Assembly (NCBI RefSeq): GCF_041647995.1
Contig: NZ_JARRIB010000002.1
Coordinates: 124,001 to 188,000, forward strand
Reading direction: 5' to 3'
DNA from: Pyrococcus kukulkanii
Lineage (GTDB): Archaea; Methanobacteriota_B; Thermococci; Thermococcales; Thermococcaceae
Length of the DNA stretch: 64,000 nucleotides
Under the pieces are notes generated by a model. The model searched no databases, had not been told where the DNA came from, and worked only from the letters and a program-made list of their open reading frames with translations. The position numbers were made by a program, and so were the translations under genes. Numbering within the stretch: position 1 is the first letter of the stretch; each line of letters opens with the position of its first letter. This document shows, one piece after another, positions 42,472 through 53,576 of the stretch.

Positions 42472-43350
42472 CTAACCACCTTTCACTATCTTTGCAAGTG
42501 CATTCAACGTCAATCCCGCGATAAAAAGTTGGATCCCGATTATAGTAAATATCCCCGCCCCTATAGTCTGGGTTAAGTAAACCCTCCCACCGTTGTAATA
42601 GGGTTTCAGCCCTAAATACCCCAAGATCCCAGCTATGATAAAGGATATCAGGCTCAAGACCCCAAACAGTAAAAGGGGTCTCTTGTACCCAATCATGCTA
42701 ACGATATTCGTCAGCACGCTAACTCCATGGGTTACTGGATGCTTTTTGTGCCTGTTTGGAACGTCATAGCGGACGTTTATTGGAACCTCCACGATCCTCA
42801 GGCCCTTCTCGGACAGCTTATGGATCATCTCGCTCTCGACATGGTACCCATCGGCACTCAGCTCCAAGTTCTCTAGGGCTTTCCTGTTCAGGGCCCTAAA
42901 CCCGCTCTGCGAATCGGTGATTTTAGCCCCAGATGCGAGGGCCGTTGTCTTGTTAAGAACCCAGAGCCCCAGCCTCCTGTACAGGGGGATGTTCTTGTGG
43001 GCACCGTTTAAGTACCTCGATCCTATGACCATGTCGGCCTCACCGTTCAGGATGGGTTTTAGAAGTAGGGGGATCTCGTCGGGGTCGTGCTGACCGTCGG
43101 CATCCAAACAAACAACGGCATCATAATTATTCTCCAACGCATATCTGAAACCCGTCTTTAGGGCCTGGCCCTTCCCCTTATTAGCCTCGTGCCTAAGGGT
43201 GATGGCCCCAGCTTTTTTAGCGATGTCAGAAGTCCTATCGATTGATCCATCATCAACTACGAGAACATCACCATACTTCTTAGCCAAGGTAACAACTGAT
43301 CCAATAGTTAATTCCTCATTGTAAGCGGGAATTATTATTAATGTCCTCAT
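42472..43350 (-). CDS. Polyprenyl-phosphate sugar transferase (DPM-like family 2)
   Basis: 292 residues. Catalytic domain MRTLIIIPAYNEELTIGSVV, VLVVDDGSIDRTSDI, AVVCLDADGQHDPDEIPLLL with DAD/QHD metal site near residues 83-88, VIGSRYL; then two C-terminal membrane helices (about 228-250 and 262-285). Moves a sugar to dolichyl phosphate at the inner membrane face. First gene of the minus-strand operon; TATA-like TTTAATTTTTAAGG lies at about 43383-43397. Confidence 0.92.
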   Translation of the reverse strand: MRTLIIIPAYNEELTIGSVVTLAKKYGDVLVVDDGSIDRTSDIAKKAGAITLRHEANKGKGQALKTGFRYALENNYDAVVCLDADGQHDPDEIPLLLKPILNGEADMVIGSRYLNGAHKNIPLYRRLGLWVLNKTTALASGAKITDSQSGFRALNRKALENLELSADGYHVESEMIHKLSEKGLRIVEVPINVRYDVPNRHKKHPVTHGVSVLTNIVSMIGYKRPLLLFGVLSLISFIIAGILGYLGLKPYYNGGRVYLTQTIGAGIFTIIGIQLFIAGLTLNALAKIVKGG

Positions 43351-43428
43351 GTTCCATCCGGTAATTACGATAAGTGGGAAGCCTTAAAAATTAAACGGTA
43401 AACGGTTGTCCAAAAATTAAAATTAAGG

Positions 43429-46104
43429 TTAGAAGAACAGAATGACAACATCATCCACGACGGCCGTCTCAACCTCCTCTCCCTCGCTGAACACAGCCTT
43501 TCTAAGCACTACATCCTCCCTGCCCAGCTCCACCCTCGTTCCACCGACCTCGAACTCCACCTTACCCTTCTCCTTCAGCTCCCTCGCGATATCATCCGCA
43601 TTCTCCCTCAAGTACTCGGCAATCTTCGGAACGAGCTTCCCGTACCTCGGCCCCACCCTCTTGAAGTTCGGCTTTATCTCCACGACCCTCTCCTCGAGCT
43701 GGGGCTCCCCCTTCACGACCTCAAGCCTCTCGATGTTCATCGTTCCCTTTATGTCCCTCTCTATCAGCTTAACGAGCTCGTAGCTCTCGGTCGCGTAGAT
43801 TGCCACGTGCTCGAGCTTTGCGTTCAATGGCAACCCGTGGGAGTTCTTGTACTTCCTCATCTCGCTAACGATCTTCCTAGCCAGCTCTCCAACCCTCTCA
43901 GCCTCCTCGTCTATCCTCTCCTCGCTGTACTCTGGCCACTCCAGTAAGTGGACGCTCTTGACCTTGACCTTGTCCTTGAATAAGTGGTGGTAGAGCTCTT
44001 CTGTTATATGCGGGACGAAGGGGGCTAGCAGCAACAATAGGTTCCACAGCAGCTCGTACAATGCCACTTTAGCCTTCACCTTGCTCTCCTCGTCCTCCCC
44101 GTACAGCCTGTACTTTACCATCTCTATGTAATCGTCAGCAACCTCGTGCCATATGAATGTCATGAGCTCCCTGGTTATCAGGTTGAACCTGTACCTCTCC
44201 AGCTCCTCCGTGGCGAACTTTATCAGCCTGTGCAGCCTCGAGAGTATCCACCTGTCGAGGGGTTCAAGCTCCAAATCCTTGTACTTCTCGTACTCGAAGC
44301 CCTTGATATGCCTCTCGGCAAAGCGGTAGATGTTCCAGACCTTCTGCAAAAACCTGAAGTTGTAATCGACCGTCTCCCACTTGAACGGATGATCCTCCCC
44401 TGGAGGGGCTAAAGCAGTCCACAGCCTTAGAGCATCTGCACCGTACTTTGGAATAACCTCGTCTGGAGCTACTACATTCCCGTAGCTCTTGCTCATCTTC
44501 CTCCCGTCCGGCCCGGCAACCATTCCGTTGATCACTATATCTTTCCATGGCTTCTCCCCGGTAAGCTTGTACGTCCTGTATATCGTGTAGAAGGCCCACG
44601 TCCTAATTATGTCGGTTCCCTGGGGCCTTAACGCTGCTGGGAAGTTGTGCTTGAACCACTTCTTCGCCTCCTCATCCCCCTTAATCGCATCGTACCACTT
44701 GGTGATTATCAGCGGGGTTATGCTGGAGTCAACCCAGCAGTCGAGTACATCTGTCACTGGCTCTAATTCTGCTCCACAGACAGGGCACCTCTCCACCGGG
44801 GGCTTGTCGAACCTGGGGTCTACGGGAAGATCTTCCTCCCTAGCCGGAACTATATGACCGTTCTTGCACACCCAGAACGGGAACGGAGTCCCGAATACCC
44901 TCTGCCTGCTTATCACCCAGTCCCAGTCCATGCTCTCGGCCCAGTCCTTTAATCGGAGGAACATGTCCTCGGGGTACCAGTTGATCTCCTTCGCTACCTT
45001 CACGATCTCATCGGTAAAGTCCTTCACCTTTATGAACCACTGCTTCTTGGGCAACAGCTCAATCGGGGCCATGCATGAGCTCCTTTCCGTGTGCCTAAGG
45101 ACTCTGTGCCTTATCTTCTCCTTCTTGTAGAGAAGACCCATCTTCTCGAGGTCTTCTGCTATTTTCTTCCTCGCCTCCTCGACCTTAAGCCCAGCGTAGG
45201 GCCCGGCCTTCTCGTTCATCGTCCCATCCTCGTTGATCGCGATTATCACGGGAAGGTTGTACCTCTTTTGCCAGACTATATCCTGCTCATCACCATAGGT
45301 ACAATTGTACACCGCTCCAGTCCCGAAGTTCGGATCCACGTCCTCATCCGCTAGAATTGGAACCTCCCTCTCGAAGATCGGTAGCCTAACCTTCTTCCCC
45401 ACTAAGTGCTTGTACCTCTCATCGTCCGGATGGACGAATACTGCAACACATGCAGGCATTAGCTCTGGCCTCGTGGTCGCTATCGGGATGTAGCCGGAAC
45501 CGTCAGCCAAGGGAAGCTTTATGTAGTATAGGTAGCCCTCCTCCTCAACATAGCCTACCTCGGCCTTAGCAAGGGAGGTCCTGCACTTGGGGCACCAGTA
45601 AACGGGGTGCTCCTCCCTGTAAAGTAGTCCCTTCTCGTAGAACTTGAGCAAAGTGTATTGTACTGTGGCCTTGTACTCGTCGTCCATGGTGTGGTACTCA
45701 AGATCCCAGTCAGCTGAGTAGCCTATCCTTATGAACTGGTTCCTCATAGCTTCAATTGCCTGCCAGGTCCACTCAACGCACTTCTTCAGGAACTCCTCGG
45801 GCTGATCCTTTGTTATCCCGAACTCCTTCTCAACCTTTAACTCGGTTGGAAGCCCGTGGTTGTCGAAGCCTTGGGGAAAGAGAACGTTGTAGCCCCTCAT
45901 CCTCTTGTACCTCGCGATTATATCTATCCAGGTGTGACTCAGTACATGTCCCAAATGCAGGGTTCCGCTCGTGAAGGGTGGGGGTGTGTCTATTGCATAG
46001 CTCGGCCTGTTCTCGTCTAACCTGTACTTGTATACCTTCTCCTCGAGCCAGTACTTCTGCCACTTAGGCTCTATCTCGTTAGGGTCGTACTTCTTCGGTA
46101 GCAT
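43429..46104 (-). CDS. valS: Valyl-tRNA synthetase
   Basis: 891 residues from ATG 46104 (GGTGGT ahead). Class I synthetase: HIGH-type PPPFTSGTLHLGHVLSHTW near 45-63, KMSKS in DGRKMSKSYGNVV near 527, editing domain with ATTRPELMPACVAVFVHPDD near 214, two cysteine pairs (CPKCR, CPVCGAEL) that could bind zinc, and a C-terminal anticodon-binding helical part. Attaches valine to tRNA-Val and edits mischarged threonine. Full length and uninterrupted, a marker of stable backbone next to the variable locus. Confidence 0.97.
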   Translation of the reverse strand: MLPKKYDPNEIEPKWQKYWLEEKVYKYRLDENRPSYAIDTPPPFTSGTLHLGHVLSHTWIDIIARYKRMRGYNVLFPQGFDNHGLPTELKVEKEFGITKDQPEEFLKKCVEWTWQAIEAMRNQFIRIGYSADWDLEYHTMDDEYKATVQYTLLKFYEKGLLYREEHPVYWCPKCRTSLAKAEVGYVEEEGYLYYIKLPLADGSGYIPIATTRPELMPACVAVFVHPDDERYKHLVGKKVRLPIFEREVPILADEDVDPNFGTGAVYNCTYGDEQDIVWQKRYNLPVIIAINEDGTMNEKAGPYAGLKVEEARKKIAEDLEKMGLLYKKEKIRHRVLRHTERSSCMAPIELLPKKQWFIKVKDFTDEIVKVAKEINWYPEDMFLRLKDWAESMDWDWVISRQRVFGTPFPFWVCKNGHIVPAREEDLPVDPRFDKPPVERCPVCGAELEPVTDVLDCWVDSSITPLIITKWYDAIKGDEEAKKWFKHNFPAALRPQGTDIIRTWAFYTIYRTYKLTGEKPWKDIVINGMVAGPDGRKMSKSYGNVVAPDEVIPKYGADALRLWTALAPPGEDHPFKWETVDYNFRFLQKVWNIYRFAERHIKGFEYEKYKDLELEPLDRWILSRLHRLIKFATEELERYRFNLITRELMTFIWHEVADDYIEMVKYRLYGEDEESKVKAKVALYELLWNLLLLLAPFVPHITEELYHHLFKDKVKVKSVHLLEWPEYSEERIDEEAERVGELARKIVSEMRKYKNSHGLPLNAKLEHVAIYATESYELVKLIERDIKGTMNIERLEVVKGEPQLEERVVEIKPNFKRVGPRYGKLVPKIAEYLRENADDIARELKEKGKVEFEVGGTRVELGREDVVLRKAVFSEGEEVETAVVDDVVILFF

Positions 46105-46209
46105 AGGCACCACCTACTAAGAACTAACCCAGGAAGAAGAGTTGATTGGTTTGGGCTAAAGGTAGCGGTGGACGATATACACCACCAAACCCTTTAAATG
46201 AGGGGCCCC

Positions 46210-47289
46210 TTAAAAACCTTGCTTAAAGACCATTTCAAGGATTGGATCAGCGATCCTGTACTCTCCCCTAACCTTCTCGAGGAATGATGACTTGACTAGG
46301 TTCGTCAATAGCCTGTGCACCACGCTGTCAGATATGGACTTCTTCTCCCTCCTCTCAAGGAACTCCTTTATCTCGCTCCACCTTTTATTCCCTAAAGCTA
46401 CGGCCCTCATAACCGCGATGTACCTTTTCCTTGCAAATTCATGCCTCCTCAGGAACTCCTCAAATTCACTCTTGGCCAAGAGTGTGGCCTTCTTTAGCGT
46501 GGCCTCAAGGGCCCTCTCCGGGTTCTTCAAAGCTGACATTCCGAAGAGGACGAGCCATCCGACTATTCCATCCAATGCCCTAACTGCCTCTCCTATCGTT
46601 TCATCGGCAACGTTAACGTTGCACTGCTCGAATCCTATCCTGAGGAACTCCCTGCTCTGCTCTTCGCTGAACCTTGAGAGGGTGATTTCCTCAAAGTACC
46701 TCCCGAATAGGGGGGCGTTTGGATCTTCAATGCCCAGGAAGTCGTAGAGGAGGCCGACCTCGCTTCCCGTGACAACTATCCTAAGCTCGGTGTAATCGTA
46801 GAGGTGGGCTATTAGACCGGTTAACTTTCTCCCGATTGGGCCCTTAGCGTACTGCACCTCATCGAACGCGATTACAACGTCGAGCCTCTCGAGGGTTTCA
46901 AATAGTTCTAGGAGATCTACTCCCCTCTCCCCCCAAGAGAGGTATATTCCAGAACCAAGAATTTGGATTCCAGATATGTGGGAAAGTATCTCTTTAATCT
47001 TAGTTTTTATGTCCTTTCTCTCCCTAATTAACCTGTTAAGGCCCGCCTCTATCCTCTTGTAGAGGTCAAACTCCGAGCTCGGGTTGACGCCCCTCATGTC
47101 CACGAGAATGTAGGGGGCATTGGCTTCGTTAAGACCCACGAGCAAAAGCGAAGTTTTCCCTAACCTTCTTATCCCCGTTATAACCGTTAAGGGCCTTTTA
47201 GACTCTAAGGCAGTTATGAACTCTTCAAGCTCCCTTTTCCTGTCGAATAAATCCTCTCTCTTTGTTTTTGGTCTTAGATCGAAGTACAA
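46210..47289 (-). CDS. Archaeal ATPase (short subfamily)
   Basis: 359 residues from TTG 47289 (GGGGGTGA ahead): MYFDLRPKTKREDLFDRKRE, Walker A TGIRRLGKTSLLL near 40-51, Walker B VVIAFDEVQYAKG near 135-146, VTGSEVGLLYDF sensor, PLFGRYFEEITLSRFSEEQS, and a winged-helix end with RIADPILEMVFKQGF. Same subfamily as 59233-60308 and related to 12541-13614; no DUF234 domain. Intact. Palindromes overlap its promoter. Function unknown. Confidence 0.85.
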   Translation of the reverse strand: MYFDLRPKTKREDLFDRKRELEEFITALESKRPLTVITGIRRLGKTSLLLVGLNEANAPYILVDMRGVNPSSEFDLYKRIEAGLNRLIRERKDIKTKIKEILSHISGIQILGSGIYLSWGERGVDLLELFETLERLDVVIAFDEVQYAKGPIGRKLTGLIAHLYDYTELRIVVTGSEVGLLYDFLGIEDPNAPLFGRYFEEITLSRFSEEQSREFLRIGFEQCNVNVADETIGEAVRALDGIVGWLVLFGMSALKNPERALEATLKKATLLAKSEFEEFLRRHEFARKRYIAVMRAVALGNKRWSEIKEFLERREKKSISDSVVHRLLTNLVKSSFLEKVRGEYRIADPILEMVFKQGF

Positions 47290-47302
47290 GACTTCACCCC
47301 CA

Positions 47303-47333
47303 GAAGTTAACTTCTCCTCCAGAAGTTATAACC
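47303..47333 (-). promoter_or_regulatory. Promoter palindromes of the 46210-47289 ATPase
   Basis: Perfect palindrome GAAGTTAACTTC at 47303-47314, continuing into AACTTC-tcctcca-GAAGTT (47309-47327). A TATA-like GTTATAAC overlaps at 47325-47332. The first palindrome covers the expected start of transcription (about 47302). AACTTC-type half-sites also appear 3' of the start (GAAGTC at 47289-47295). Confidence 0.65.
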
Positions 47334-47374
47334 TTAACTTTTGTTTTAAATCAAAAATTGATGGGACTCAAGAA

Positions 47375-47803
47375 TCAGGGGACTCTATAGAAGCCATATA
47401 TTTCGAAGTCATGGTCAAAGGTGAAAGCCGTTATTATCCTGAGACGCTCCATTATCGCAAAGCTGAGACAATCAACTAGATCCATACCATCATGGTCTTC
47501 AAATTTTTCAAAGATTTTCCAAGCCTTATTCCAATCTTCCTCTGTTTCATTTTCAATTATTATGAACCCACTTGAGAGTATAATATTTTTTAATTCAAGT
47601 GCAGTCCTCTTCCCTACTCGCTTAGAGGTGCCGTTAAGAAACTCCATTAGAACTGGACGACCTACAACGAATCTTATTCCCTTAGTGACGCTCTCCTTAA
47701 AGAATGCAACGGCCTTAGCGTGATTTTCATCCTTTGTATTAAAAAATGCTATTAGGGCTCCTGTGTCCATATAAATCATCTCTGGCTTTACTTGCTTCGC
47801 CAT
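47375..47803 (-). CDS. vapC: VapC PIN-domain toxin
   Basis: 142 residues: MAKQVKPEMIYMDTGALIAF (Asp), VGRPVLMEFLNGTSKR (Glu), FEDHDGMDLVDCLSFAIMER (Asp) and TAFTFDHDFEIYGFYRVP. Full set of PIN acids; complete. Begins inside the antitoxin gene (overlap 16 bases). A dead relative is at 27023-27370. Confidence 0.92.
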   Translation of the reverse strand: MAKQVKPEMIYMDTGALIAFFNTKDENHAKAVAFFKESVTKGIRFVVGRPVLMEFLNGTSKRVGKRTALELKNIILSSGFIIIENETEEDWNKAWKIFEKFEDHDGMDLVDCLSFAIMERLRIITAFTFDHDFEIYGFYRVP

Positions 47804-48051
47804 TCAACTACACCCCAGTCATCTCTCTCACTGGCTTTTGTATCTTCAATGTCAAGTAACCCAATGCCCTTCCAAATTGGATCTTTATATATCTCCTTTT
47901 CAATGTCTTCTTTCAATTTCTTTGCATACTCAGTAAGAATGTCTCTCAGGACAGCCTTTAGAGGTATCCTCTTTTTTATTGCGAGCATTTTGAGAATTTC
48001 GTAAGTCTCCATATCAACCTCAGTTTGGACGATTTTTGTAGTTGATGACAT
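47788..48051 (-). CDS. vapB: VapB-type antitoxin
   Basis: 87 residues: MSSTTKIVQTEVDMETYEIL, KMLAIKKRIPLKAVLRDILT then an acidic tail ending DDWGVVEWRSK that should fill the toxin groove. Ribbon-helix-helix-like N-terminus (TEVDMETYEILKMLA). TATA-like TTTAATCATTAAAT lies at about 48080-48093 on the minus strand. Confidence 0.85.
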   Translation of the reverse strand: MSSTTKIVQTEVDMETYEILKMLAIKKRIPLKAVLRDILTEYAKKLKEDIEKEIYKDPIWKGIGLLDIEDTKASERDDWGVVEWRSK

Positions 48052-48181
48052 TTTAATATCACCAACTTAGCTTTTGCATTTAATGATTAAAAATATTGCT
48101 ATTAAATTAACTGGCCATAAACTATGATATATCGAGCTCCAATTTTCAGTTTCTGCCTAAATGGACTAAAACCTCCAATTA

Positions 48182-48219
48182 CTGCATCCCCGCCCTAAAG
48201 GGGAGGCTTTCAAAAGAAA
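48182..48219 (-). repeat. Solo copy of the CGCCC-hairpin repeat
   Basis: Minus strand: TTCTTTTGAAAGCCTCCCC then TTTAGGGCGGGGATGCAGT, nearly identical to 2979-3013, where it opens the GC-rich structured element. Here nothing of the rest of that element follows. Confidence 0.6.
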
Positions 48220-48296
48220 AATGTAAATGCATTTTACCTCCTAAAAGAATTTGAAGACGTGAAATTATACCTCCCCTCTATATTTGAAGGCATAAT

Positions 48297-48336
48297 CTTT
48301 AAGTACTAATCAGGCTTAGTACTAATCATGATTAGT
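48297..48336 (+). promoter_or_regulatory. TATA box, direct repeats and 16-bp start-codon palindrome
   Basis: TATA-like CTTTAAGTA at 48296-48304 about 27 bp before ATG 48328. ACTAATCATGATTAGT (48321-48336) is a perfect palindrome centred on the ATG. AGTACTAATCA occurs twice (48302-48312, 48318-48328). Confidence 0.75.
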
Positions 48337-49699
48337 CAATTTGTTGACAGGGAGAGGGAAATCAAAATTTTGGAGAGGGAATGGAAGAATACTCCCTCCT
48401 TCGTTGTCATATACGGCAGGAGAAGAATCGGGAAAACCAGGCTTTTATTGGAGTTTTCACGAGATAAAAAAGACTTTCTTTCACACATTCTTAGAGGGAA
48501 CAAGGGAGAGTCAGATTAAGTCCCTGCGTGAGGGACTGGCAGAATTCTTTGGAGATGAAATTTTCCTGAGTTTGAATGACTGGTACAGGCTCTTCAAGTA
48601 CCTAGCTTCGAAAATCGAGGAGAAAACTTTGATAATTCTTGACGAGTTCACATATGCAGTAAAAGCCGATAGGACAATTCTAAGTGCCCTTCAGAGGGCG
48701 TGGGATCATGATTTAAGCTCGAAGGATGTTATGCTCGTGATTTCCGGCTCGCTCATGGGCATGATGGAAGAGGAAGTTTTGAGCTACTCCTCCCCACTCT
48801 ATGGAAGGAGAACCGCGGGCTTCAAGTTAAAGCCCTTGAGTCTTTTCGATTCCCTCCGCTTTTTCAGGGGCTTTGAGGTCGGACTTAAAGCTTACATGCT
48901 CCTCGGCGGAGTTCCTGCCTATCTGCTTATCGCCTCAAAGTATACATCAATAGAGGATCTCGTCGAAGAAGAGTTTCTGTCGCCCCAGGGATTCTTCTAT
49001 GACGAGCCCTACATCGTTCTGTCCCAGGAATTAAGGGAGCTCGGCTTTTACTTCTCCCTTTTGCTTGCCATGGCCACGGGAAAGAGGCGCCCCTCGGAGA
49101 TAGCTAATTACATAGGTGTTGAGGGCAGAAAAATCTACCCCTACCTTGAGAACCTCATGAGGCTTGGCTTCGTGGAGAGGGAGCTCCCCGTGGGCAGGAA
49201 GGAGAAGAGGGGCCTCTACAGGATAGCAGATGCAATGCTCCTGACATGGTTCTCAATCGTCTACCCGAATAGGGGTGCTATTGAAGCCGGAATAATTTCC
49301 TGGGAGGACGTTGAAGATGATCTTCAGAGGGTTTTCTCACTCCGGTTTGAGGAAGTTGCCAAGGAGTTCATTGTTAAGCTAAACAGGGCCAAAAAACTGC
49401 CCTTCAAGTTTACTAAGATTGGAAGGTGGTGGCACAAAAGTGAGGAGATCGATATAGTTGCATTAAAGGAGAGGGAGAAGAAGGCTCTGTTCATTGGGGT
49501 CAAGTGGAAGGATCTAACCAGAAAGGAAGCGAAAGGGATATTAAAAGATCTAGAGAGGAAGAGCAAACTCATAGGAGTGGAGGGATGGGAGAAGTTTTAC
49601 GGTTTAGTTGCCAAGAGAATAAGAGGAAAGGGAGAATTAAGGGAGGAGAGGTGGCTAGTGTGGGACTTAGATGACTTTAAGAAGACCATTTTAAATTAA
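48328..49699 (+). pseudogene. Archaeal ATPase with DUF234 domain, one frameshift
   Basis: Starts MISQFVDREREIKILEREWK with Walker A GRRRIGKTRLLLEF, then the frame breaks at an A6 run near 48466-48471 (A5 would restore it) and continues HTFLEGTRESQIKSLREGLA, Walker B TLIILDEFTYA, ISGSLMGMMEE, YGRRTAG, the winged helix and DUF234. In DUF234 the usual VEVKW motif reads IGVKW, so the catalytic Glu is Gly. Would be about 456 residues. The lost Glu suggests decay rather than only a sequencing slip. Partial copy at 1199-1830. Confidence 0.85.
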
Positions 49700-49710
49700 C
49701 GGAAAGCTAT

Positions 49711-49738
49711 TTATAATTTTTCGACTCACGATTATATT

Positions 49739-49753
<15 letters not shown>
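49711..49753 (+). promoter_or_regulatory. TATA box and inverted repeat across the start of the 49739 ATPase
   Basis: TATA element TTTATAATT near 49710-49718, centred about 26 bp before ATG 49739. TTTTCGACTC (49718-49727) and GAGTCGAAAA (49744-49753) are perfect 10-bp arms; the start codon is in the loop and the right arm is coding (MKSRK). Confidence 0.78.
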
Positions 49754-52091
<2,338 letters not shown>

Positions 52092-52198
52092 TTAATAATT
52101 ACTTTTTATTTAAACATTGATTTGTTTGGTATTTAGGTAGGGAGAGAGGATGAGCGAAATCTTAGTATTTATTCCCCAAGACTTGGCCATAATCCTTA

Positions 52199-52475
52199 GG
52201 CTGTTCTCTAGTAATATTTAAATATACTCTTGTTTTTGTACAGGTAGTTGGGTGTGTGGGTTAAGCCCGGTGATGACGCACTGCGTCGGAGGGTTTCCCG
52301 AAGACAGACAATCTCTGGGGCCGTTTCCGTTCGGCCCGGAGGTTGATGAACCACCAGTGGAGGGGTCGGTGACCCCGGTGATGCTGGTGGTTGAGATCAA
52401 CCTCCCGCACCACAGGGATGCGTTTGTAATTATCAGTCGCTGCCTGCAACAAAATAGGTGCGGAAGGAAACGGAA
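52199..52475 (+). mobile_element. Structured mobile element, copy C (about 277 bp)
   Basis: Starts GGCTGTTCTCT like copies A and B and ends CGGAAGGAAACGG. The first half has AAGCCC...GACGC-act-GCGTC...GGGTTT; the second half shares CCGTTTCCGTTCGGCCCGG with the others, then nested stems GGTTGAT/ATCAACC, ACCACCAG/CTGGTGGT and GGGGTC-ggt-GACCCC. TGATGA motifs face TCGGA and TTGAG on the opposite strands of the stems, as in kink-turns. It abuts the start of a UPF0175 antitoxin gene and supplies that gene's apparent GTG start. Confidence 0.7.
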
Positions 52476-52670
52476 CTCCCAAAACTGGTGAAGGTATACC
52501 TAACGATTGAACTTTACCGTGAGGGAATAGTTAGCCTTGGAAAAGCAGCCGAAATAGCTGGAGTTAGTAAATGGGAAATGATGGAGATTCTGGCTTCAAA
52601 AGGCATACCTCTCCAGTATAGTGAGGAGGATCTAAGAGAAGATGTGAAAACCTTGGAGAGATTACTATGA
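52458..52670 (+). CDS. UPF0175-family antitoxin, N-terminus altered by element C
   Basis: About 70 residues; the family part begins LVKVYLTIELYREGIVSLGK then AAEIAGVSKWEMMEILASKG and ends DVKTLERLL. UPF0175 proteins are small helix-turn-helix antitoxins paired with DUF3368 toxins. The apparent start GTG 52458 and first ten codons lie in the end of the mobile element, so the original start has been replaced. Its stop overlaps the ATG of a truncated DUF3368 gene. Expression uncertain. Confidence 0.7.
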   Translation: MRKETELPKLVKVYLTIELYREGIVSLGKAAEIAGVSKWEMMEILASKGIPLQYSEEDLREDVKTLERLL

Positions 52671-52789
52671 TGGTAGAATTAATGTCTCTGACAGTCCTAG
52701 CCAAGATTGGAAAGTTAAAAGTCCTAAAGGAACTTTTTGGTGAGATAATAATTCCAAAGACCATTTGGTATGTATTTCTCAGAATTTAA
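52667..52789 (+). pseudogene. Truncated DUF3368 (PIN-like) toxin
   Basis: Only 40 codons: MMVELMSLTVLAKIGKLKVL then KELFGEIIIPKTIWYVFLRI and TAA. It matches the first quarter of DUF3368 toxins such as 55998-56465 (LISLGKLGYLDKIFG..VIIPKAVYEEV). The usual first Asp is not conserved and the remaining three quarters are missing. Confidence 0.75.
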
Positions 52790-52885
52790 GTCTAAACTCA
52801 GCTGATCAAAATTCTCCAGTAGTTTTAAGATGTGATGTTCCCGTGTTCACTTAATTTAAACACTATATAGTAATGAACCCGTGTT

Positions 52886-52926
52886 TTGTTAAACAATCAA
52901 TAATTTTTTATATGGTTGTTTAACAA
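52886..52926 (+). promoter_or_regulatory. Inverted repeat around the TATA box of the AbiE operon
   Basis: TTGTTAAACAA (52886-52896) and TTGTTTAACAA (52916-52926) are exact reverse complements, 19 bp apart, with TATA element TTTTTTATATGG between them. ATG follows at 52935. AbiEi antitoxins elsewhere are known to bind inverted repeats in their own promoter. Confidence 0.8.
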
Positions 52927-52934
52927 CTTGAAAC

Positions 52935-53576
52935 ATGAGACAACTTGCAATTAGGTATGTAGTCTCAAGATTTGGAGGAAATGCTATTACAAAAGAGGAG
53001 CTGAAAGATATTAGTAAGAGGTTTGGCATTGATATTGACTATTTTGTCAACTACATGCTATCTCAAGGCTACATAATCAGAATCTTAAGGGGCGTGTACT
53101 ATGTTAGAACTATTGAAGAAATCGGGTTAAAACTGGCTCCTAACGTGTTTAGAGCTATTGCCAAAGGCCTCAACAAGCTCAAGTTAAGGTGGTACTACGG
53201 GTTGTTCACTGCCCTGAGGCTAAATGGCATAACCCACGAATACTTCAACACAATATTTGTTCTCAATGATAAAGTAGTTCGATCAAAAACCGTTGAAATT
53301 CTTGGAGAAAACGTCAAATTCATAAAAATAAAACCTGATCTAGCCTCTTTTGGAATAATTAAAAGTGATGAGGTAAGGTTCTCAGATCTTGAAAAAACGA
53401 TCTTGGACTTCGTATATCTCTCAAGGTACAACAAGAAACTCAAACCACGCGCAGAGGGAGTTTTAGTAGAATACAAAGACAAGATTAACTGGGTTATCTT
53501 GTGTAATTATTTACAAAAATATCCAAAAAGCGTACAAAGGGAGGTTTTAAAGTATGAACGAGAGGGAATTTGCTGA
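52935..53576 (+). CDS. AbiEi-type antitoxin / autorepressor
   Basis: 213 residues. N-terminal winged helix MRQLAIRYVVSRFGGNAITK, DYFVNYMLSQGYIIRILRGV, YYVRTIEEI, then the AbiEi C-terminal domain with LRWYYGLFTALRLNGITHEY and VRFSDLEKTILDFVYLSRY, the DxE-T-hD block typical of AbiEi. Overlaps the AbiEii gene by 23 bases. Type IV TA antitoxins do not touch the toxin but counter its effect and repress the operon. Intact. Confidence 0.85.
   Translation: MRQLAIRYVVSRFGGNAITKEELKDISKRFGIDIDYFVNYMLSQGYIIRILRGVYYVRTIEEIGLKLAPNVFRAIAKGLNKLKLRWYYGLFTALRLNGITHEYFNTIFVLNDKVVRSKTVEILGENVKFIKIKPDLASFGIIKSDEVRFSDLEKTILDFVYLSRYNKKLKPRAEGVLVEYKDKINWVILCNYLQKYPKSVQREVLKYEREGIC

Noticed and set aside
43442-46063. 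Several long reading frames antisense to valS
   Set aside because: Composition follows the third-base bias of valS; no start signals and no family resemblance. Shadows of the real gene.
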